This document shows positions 6,165 to 8,681 of a stretch of 8,681 nt of DNA, piece by piece. The stretch lies in the NCBI GenBank assembly GCA_964400875.1, contig CAYNWK010000183.1, forward strand, positions 1 through 8,681, given 5' to 3'. Source of the DNA: CAYNWK01 sp964400875 (GTDB taxonomy: Bacteria; Chloroflexota; Anaerolineae; Anaerolineales; UBA4823). Position numbers and translations under genes: made by a program. Numbering within the stretch: the stretch's first letter is position 1; the number at the start of each line of letters is the position of its first letter. The notes below the pieces were generated by a model. It did not search any database and had not been told where the DNA came from. It saw nothing but the letters and a program-made list of their open reading frames with translations.

Positions 6165-7373
6165 TTAGACGAATTGCATGAAGACCTGGTTGCCGAGCAG
6201 CCGGCCGCGCGGCGTCAGGCGTAAGCTGCGCGCTTGTTTTCCCTCTCCTGCCCAGTTTAACAAGCCACTCTTTTGAAGCATTTCAATTTCTCCGGAAAAA
6301 GCCCCCGACAGCGGCAAACCAAAGCGCTGTGCAAAGGTGTGTTCCGAGACCCCTTCTTCGGTCAATCGCAAACCCATCAACAGCGTGTCGCGCATCTCCC
6401 GATCTCGATCGATCGGTTCCACGCTAGAGGTAGCCGGTGTGCGAGGGAAATCCTTTTCGCCCAGGCCGTGATGGTTCTCATCCGCTGACAGGCGATGGAT
6501 GTATGCCTGTGGGGCGCGCACATTCGCCGTACGAACACCGCCGGCAAAACCGTGGGCTCCAGCCCCGATACCTAAATAAGGTTGGTTGCGCCAGTACTGC
6601 AAATTGTGCCGGCAAACCTTCAACCTGCCGCGCTCACCTTCGAGCGCCCAATTGGAGATCTCATACTGAGCGAAACCAGCCCTGTTCAACTTATCGTCTG
6701 CCCATTCGTACATCTCTGCAGCCAGGTCCGGGTCCGGCTCGGACAACAAGCCCCGCTCCACCCAATGGGCCATCGGCGTGCCGTGCTCGAGAGTTAATGC
6801 GTAAAGCGATAAATGATCGGGAGATAGTCCGAGGGCTAACTCCAGGTTCTTTTGCCAGGACGCCAAGGATTGGTAGGGCAGACCGAAAATCAAATCCAGG
6901 TTGACATCCTCGAATCCAGCTCCTCGTGACCAGGCAACCGCCCGGGTAACCTGTCTGAAATCGTGTTCCCGCTCCAGCAAAGACAGCTCCTCCGGCGCAG
7001 CAGACTGCATGCCCAGGCTCAGCCGATTGACCCCCAGGCTGCGGAGATCCCGCAAATAAGCCTGCGATAGGGTCCCCGGATTAGCCTCCATGGTGAGCTC
7101 CAAACCCGCGAGCAGCTCGAATGAGGCGAACAACGCCTGCAGGACCCGTTCCAGCTCATCCGCCGGGAGAAGAGAAGGGGTACCGCCCCCGAAAAACACG
7201 GTGTGCACCGGCAAACGCTTTCCAGCGCTTTCAGCCAGCAGCTCGATCTCCCGACATAAGGCTTGCACGTACGCCGGAACGAGGTTTTCCAGGCCGGCAT
7301 AGGTGTTGAAATCACAATAACTGCAGCGATGCGTGCAAAAAGGGATATGTAAATACAGGCTAAATGGGGTCAT
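6165..7373 (-). CDS. hemW: Radical SAM haem chaperone HemW
   Basis: HemW is a radical SAM protein that binds haem and is thought to deliver it to respiratory enzymes. It was long misannotated as oxygen-independent coproporphyrinogen III oxidase. The product is 402 residues. The SAM iron-sulfur motif is C13-x3-C17-x2-C20 followed by Asp-Phe22. HemN oxidases carry a fourth Cys at that position; Phe is the HemW signature. GGGTPS (62-67), EANPGT (96-101), DLIFGLPYQ (160-168) and the HemW-specific HNxxYW (256-261, HNLQYW) follow, then a C-terminal HemN_C-like domain (about 320-400). The ATG at 7373 fits the family N-terminus (SLYLHIPFC). An in-frame ATG at 7391, with AAGGG nine bases upstream, would add six residues. 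It converges with the prenyl synthase gene (5-bp gap) and diverges from the LysM gene. Confidence 0.93.
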   Translation of the reverse strand: MTPFSLYLHIPFCTHRCSYCDFNTYAGLENLVPAYVQALCREIELLAESAGKRLPVHTVFFGGGTPSLLPADELERVLQALFASFELLAGLELTMEANPGTLSQAYLRDLRSLGVNRLSLGMQSAAPEELSLLEREHDFRQVTRAVAWSRGAGFEDVNLDLIFGLPYQSLASWQKNLELALGLSPDHLSLYALTLEHGTPMAHWVERGLLSEPDPDLAAEMYEWADDKLNRAGFAQYEISNWALEGERGRLKVCRHNLQYWRNQPYLGIGAGAHGFAGGVRTANVRAPQAYIHRLSADENHHGLGEKDFPRTPATSSVEPIDRDREMRDTLLMGLRLTEEGVSEHTFAQRFGLPLSGAFSGEIEMLQKSGLLNWAGEGKQARSLRLTPRGRLLGNQVFMQFV

Positions 7374-7381
7374 TTTGAGGC

Positions 7382-7390
7382 AGTATACCA
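7382..7390 (-). promoter_or_regulatory. Extended -10 element for hemW
   Basis: On the minus strand TGG (7390-7388) precedes TATACT (7387-7382), with GCC just downstream as in the other promoters of the window. The predicted start is near 7375, only a couple of bases before the ATG at 7373, implying a nearly leaderless mRNA. No clear -35 box is present. If translation instead starts at 7391, this element lies in coding sequence and the true promoter must be upstream. Confidence 0.4.
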
Positions 7391-7403
7391 TGCAGCGGAA
7401 CCC

Positions 7404-7431
7404 TTCACGAGCACATAAAGACTGGTATAAT
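7404..7431 (+). promoter_or_regulatory. Extended -10 promoter for the LysM gene
   Basis: TGG plus a perfect TATAAT (7426-7431) forms an extended -10. TTCACG (7404-7409) is a partial -35 match (four of six) at 16 bases. The predicted start is near 7438. The block TGGTATAATCGCC (7423-7435) nearly repeats those before sucC and fni. The hemW -10 on the other strand is only about 40 bp away, so the two promoters share this spacer. Confidence 0.7.
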
Positions 7432-7438
7432 CGCCGCT

Positions 7439-7459
7439 GCCGGGGCCTATCTCCCCGGC
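7439..7459 (+). other. GC-rich hairpin at the predicted 5' end of the LysM mRNA
   Basis: GCCGGGG (7439-7445) and CCCCGGC (7453-7459) form a perfect 7-bp stem, six of whose pairs are G-C on inspection of both arms plus one further G-C, with a 7-base loop. It begins at the predicted transcription start and ends six bases before the ATG at 7466. No U-tract follows. It occupies the place where a ribosome binding site would be, and no AGGAGG-like sequence is visible. Confidence 0.5.
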
Positions 7460-7465
7460 TTCTAT

Positions 7466-8629
7466 ATGCCTATGAGTACAGAATCGCCATCTAAACCGAC
7501 AAAGCTTTGCCCGACTTGCGGCACCAGAGTGAGCGAGGACGCCGATCGCTGCCTGGTTTGCGGCAGCGATCTAACCGCCAGCGATAAACCAGAACGCCAG
7601 GCTAAGGCCTTACAGGGGAGCCGCATGCCCGAAATCACCCTGAGCTTGCCCATCGTCCTTGGGCTGCTGGCTTTGTTTCTATCGATCGGCGCTGGGCTGG
7701 TCTTCTTTGCCTTACAGGAAACCGGGCGTGTGGTAGATCCTACCGCCACCCCTACCGTTACGGTCACCGTGACGTCAACGACGACGCCCACCCCGGAGAC
7801 TCCGATCCCCACCGATACGCCAATGCCTACTCCGACGCCGCTCAGCTACCTTGTCAAGGCGAACGAGACTTGTTTGGGCATCGCAGCTTCCTTTGAGGTT
7901 TCCGTTAACAGCATCGTGCTGCTGAATAACCTCTCAGCGGACTGCACAGTATTCGAAGGCCAGGAGCTGCTAATCCCCCAGCCAACCGGCACACCTACCC
8001 CATTGCCGACTTCCACGCTGAGCGCGGCTGAGGCGACTGATGAAGCCTGTGAAAAAGCTGATTACACCGTCCAGGAAGGCGACACGCTGAGTACGATCTC
8101 CCAGGCGTACGGGGTCCCCATGGCAGCCATCCGGGAGTATAACGGGTTGACCAGCGAGACAGTCTTCCAGGGCCTCACCCTGACGATCCCGCTGTGCGAG
8201 CAATTTCCCACCCCAGGTCCTTCTCCCACACCGACCCCGCCGCCGCCATATGCAGCACCGAACCTATTATTGCCGGCGGACGGCGAGTCCTTTTCAATCG
8301 GCGGCGACGCTGTGACTTTGCAGTGGGCTTCCGTCGGTACGTTGGCGGAGAATGAGGCTTATGCCGTGACTTTGACCGGCCTGCCCGTAGCGGACGATCA
8401 GCTGGTCGATTACGTCACCGACACCAAGTACATAGTGCCCGGATCGTTCCTCGCCCGCACCCCAGACGCCAAGGCTTACCGCTGGGCGGTGTCCACGGTC
8501 CGGCAGGTAGGCACCGACGATGATGGCGATCCGATCTGGGAATCGGCCGGGGCGACCAGCGAGGCGCGCGTATTTATCTGGACTGGTGGGGGCGCCGCGC
8601 CAACCTCGGCAACTACCCCCACACCTTAA
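7466..8629 (+). CDS. Membrane-anchored zinc-ribbon protein with two LysM domains
   Basis: This encodes 387 residues with a clear modular layout. Residues 14-34 form a zinc ribbon (CPTC at 15-18, CLVC at 29-32). Residues 58-82 form one membrane span. Residues 91-126 are a Thr/Pro/Val linker. LysM module 1 spans about 128-171 and module 2 (YTVQEGDTLSTISQAYGV) about 200-243; LysM modules bind peptidoglycan or related glycans. A Pro-rich linker (247-262) leads to a domain at about 264-373 (NLLLPADGESF, LQWASVGTL, YRWAVSTVRQV) that looks like an Ig/fibronectin-type beta sandwich. A Thr/Pro tail follows. No signal peptidase site is seen, so the ribbon should stay in the cytoplasm and the LysM part outside. 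Cysteines flank module 2 (C195, C244) and lie in module 1 (C136, C160). No catalytic domain is present. An in-frame ATG at 7472 is an equally possible start. Function unknown, probably cell-envelope binding. Confidence 0.85.
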   Translation: MPMSTESPSKPTKLCPTCGTRVSEDADRCLVCGSDLTASDKPERQAKALQGSRMPEITLSLPIVLGLLALFLSIGAGLVFFALQETGRVVDPTATPTVTVTVTSTTTPTPETPIPTDTPMPTPTPLSYLVKANETCLGIAASFEVSVNSIVLLNNLSADCTVFEGQELLIPQPTGTPTPLPTSTLSAAEATDEACEKADYTVQEGDTLSTISQAYGVPMAAIREYNGLTSETVFQGLTLTIPLCEQFPTPGPSPTPTPPPPYAAPNLLLPADGESFSIGGDAVTLQWASVGTLAENEAYAVTLTGLPVADDQLVDYVTDTKYIVPGSFLARTPDAKAYRWAVSTVRQVGTDDDGDPIWESAGATSEARVFIWTGGGAAPTSATTPTP

Positions 8630-8681
8630 CCAGTTTCAGTAAAAAGACGTCTAGGTACGGGCAGAACGTCGCTTTCTGGAA

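Noticed and set aside
6165..7373. Annotation as oxygen-independent coproporphyrinogen III oxidase (HemN)
   Set aside because: The fourth cysteine of the HemN motif is replaced by Phe22 and the HNxxYW motif is present, both marking HemW.
7736..7846. Repetitive DNA in the LysM gene resembling a tandem repeat
   Set aside because: It is codon-level repetition from a Thr/Pro/Val linker, not a regular DNA repeat unit.
8630..8681. Possible hairpin after the LysM gene (AAAGACGT / ACGTCGCTTT)
   Set aside because: Pairing needs a two-base bulge, the loop is long and there is no T-tract; the window ends before it can be judged.

Overview
The window looks like chromosomal housekeeping DNA from a free-living bacterium. 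I infer Chloroflexota, probably Anaerolineae. The inference rests on moderate-to-high GC, a lipoprotein with a Thr/Pro/Gly-rich stalk, a zinc-ribbon/transmembrane/LysM protein with TPTPTP linkers, a type 2 isopentenyl-diphosphate isomerase beside a short-chain prenyl synthase, and a stand-alone acyl carrier protein gene. No single marker proves the taxon. I see no CRISPR array, tRNA, rRNA, insertion sequence, phage gene or obvious horizontally acquired segment.

Layout, left to right. (1) A one-gene unit (168-449, +) encodes a small FmdB-type zinc-ribbon protein, with a near-consensus promoter and a clear intrinsic terminator. (2) sucC-sucD (621-2625, +) encode the two subunits of succinyl-CoA synthetase in a tight two-gene operon, closed by a hairpin terminator that may act in both directions. 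(3) On the minus strand, a secreted lipoprotein of unknown function (2770-3276) has its own promoter and a structured leader of about 140 nt. (4) acpP (3536-3772, -) has its own promoter and terminator. It is transcribed divergently from (5) fni (3995-5023, +), type 2 IPP isomerase, which is followed 122 bp later by (6) a polyprenyl/geranylgeranyl-type diphosphate synthase (5146-6159, +). (7) hemW (6165-7373, -) converges on the prenyl synthase gene with a 5-bp gap. It diverges from (8) a LysM protein (7466-8629, +) with a cytoplasmic zinc ribbon, one membrane span, two LysM modules and a beta-sandwich-like C-terminal domain. No gene-free stretch exceeds about 260 bp; the longest, 3277-3535, holds the lipoprotein leader and promoter plus the acpP terminator.

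How the genes fit together. sucCD is a TCA-cycle step. Fni balances IPP and DMAPP, and the adjacent prenyl synthase condenses them into longer chains, so these two are one isoprenoid pathway unit. AcpP carries acyl chains for fatty acid synthesis; its placement back to back with fni puts two lipid-building functions on one divergent promoter region. HemW belongs to haem trafficking. The lipoprotein and the LysM protein are cell-envelope proteins of unknown role.

The most interesting signals are non-coding or architectural. A 13-base extended -10 block, TGGTATAATCRCC or close variants, recurs in front of sucC, fni and the LysM gene, with a related block for hemW. The lipoprotein and LysM transcripts are predicted to begin directly in a hairpin. 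The LysM protein joins a cytoplasmic zinc ribbon to cysteine-flanked extracellular LysM modules. I did not find a convincing undescribed multi-gene system.
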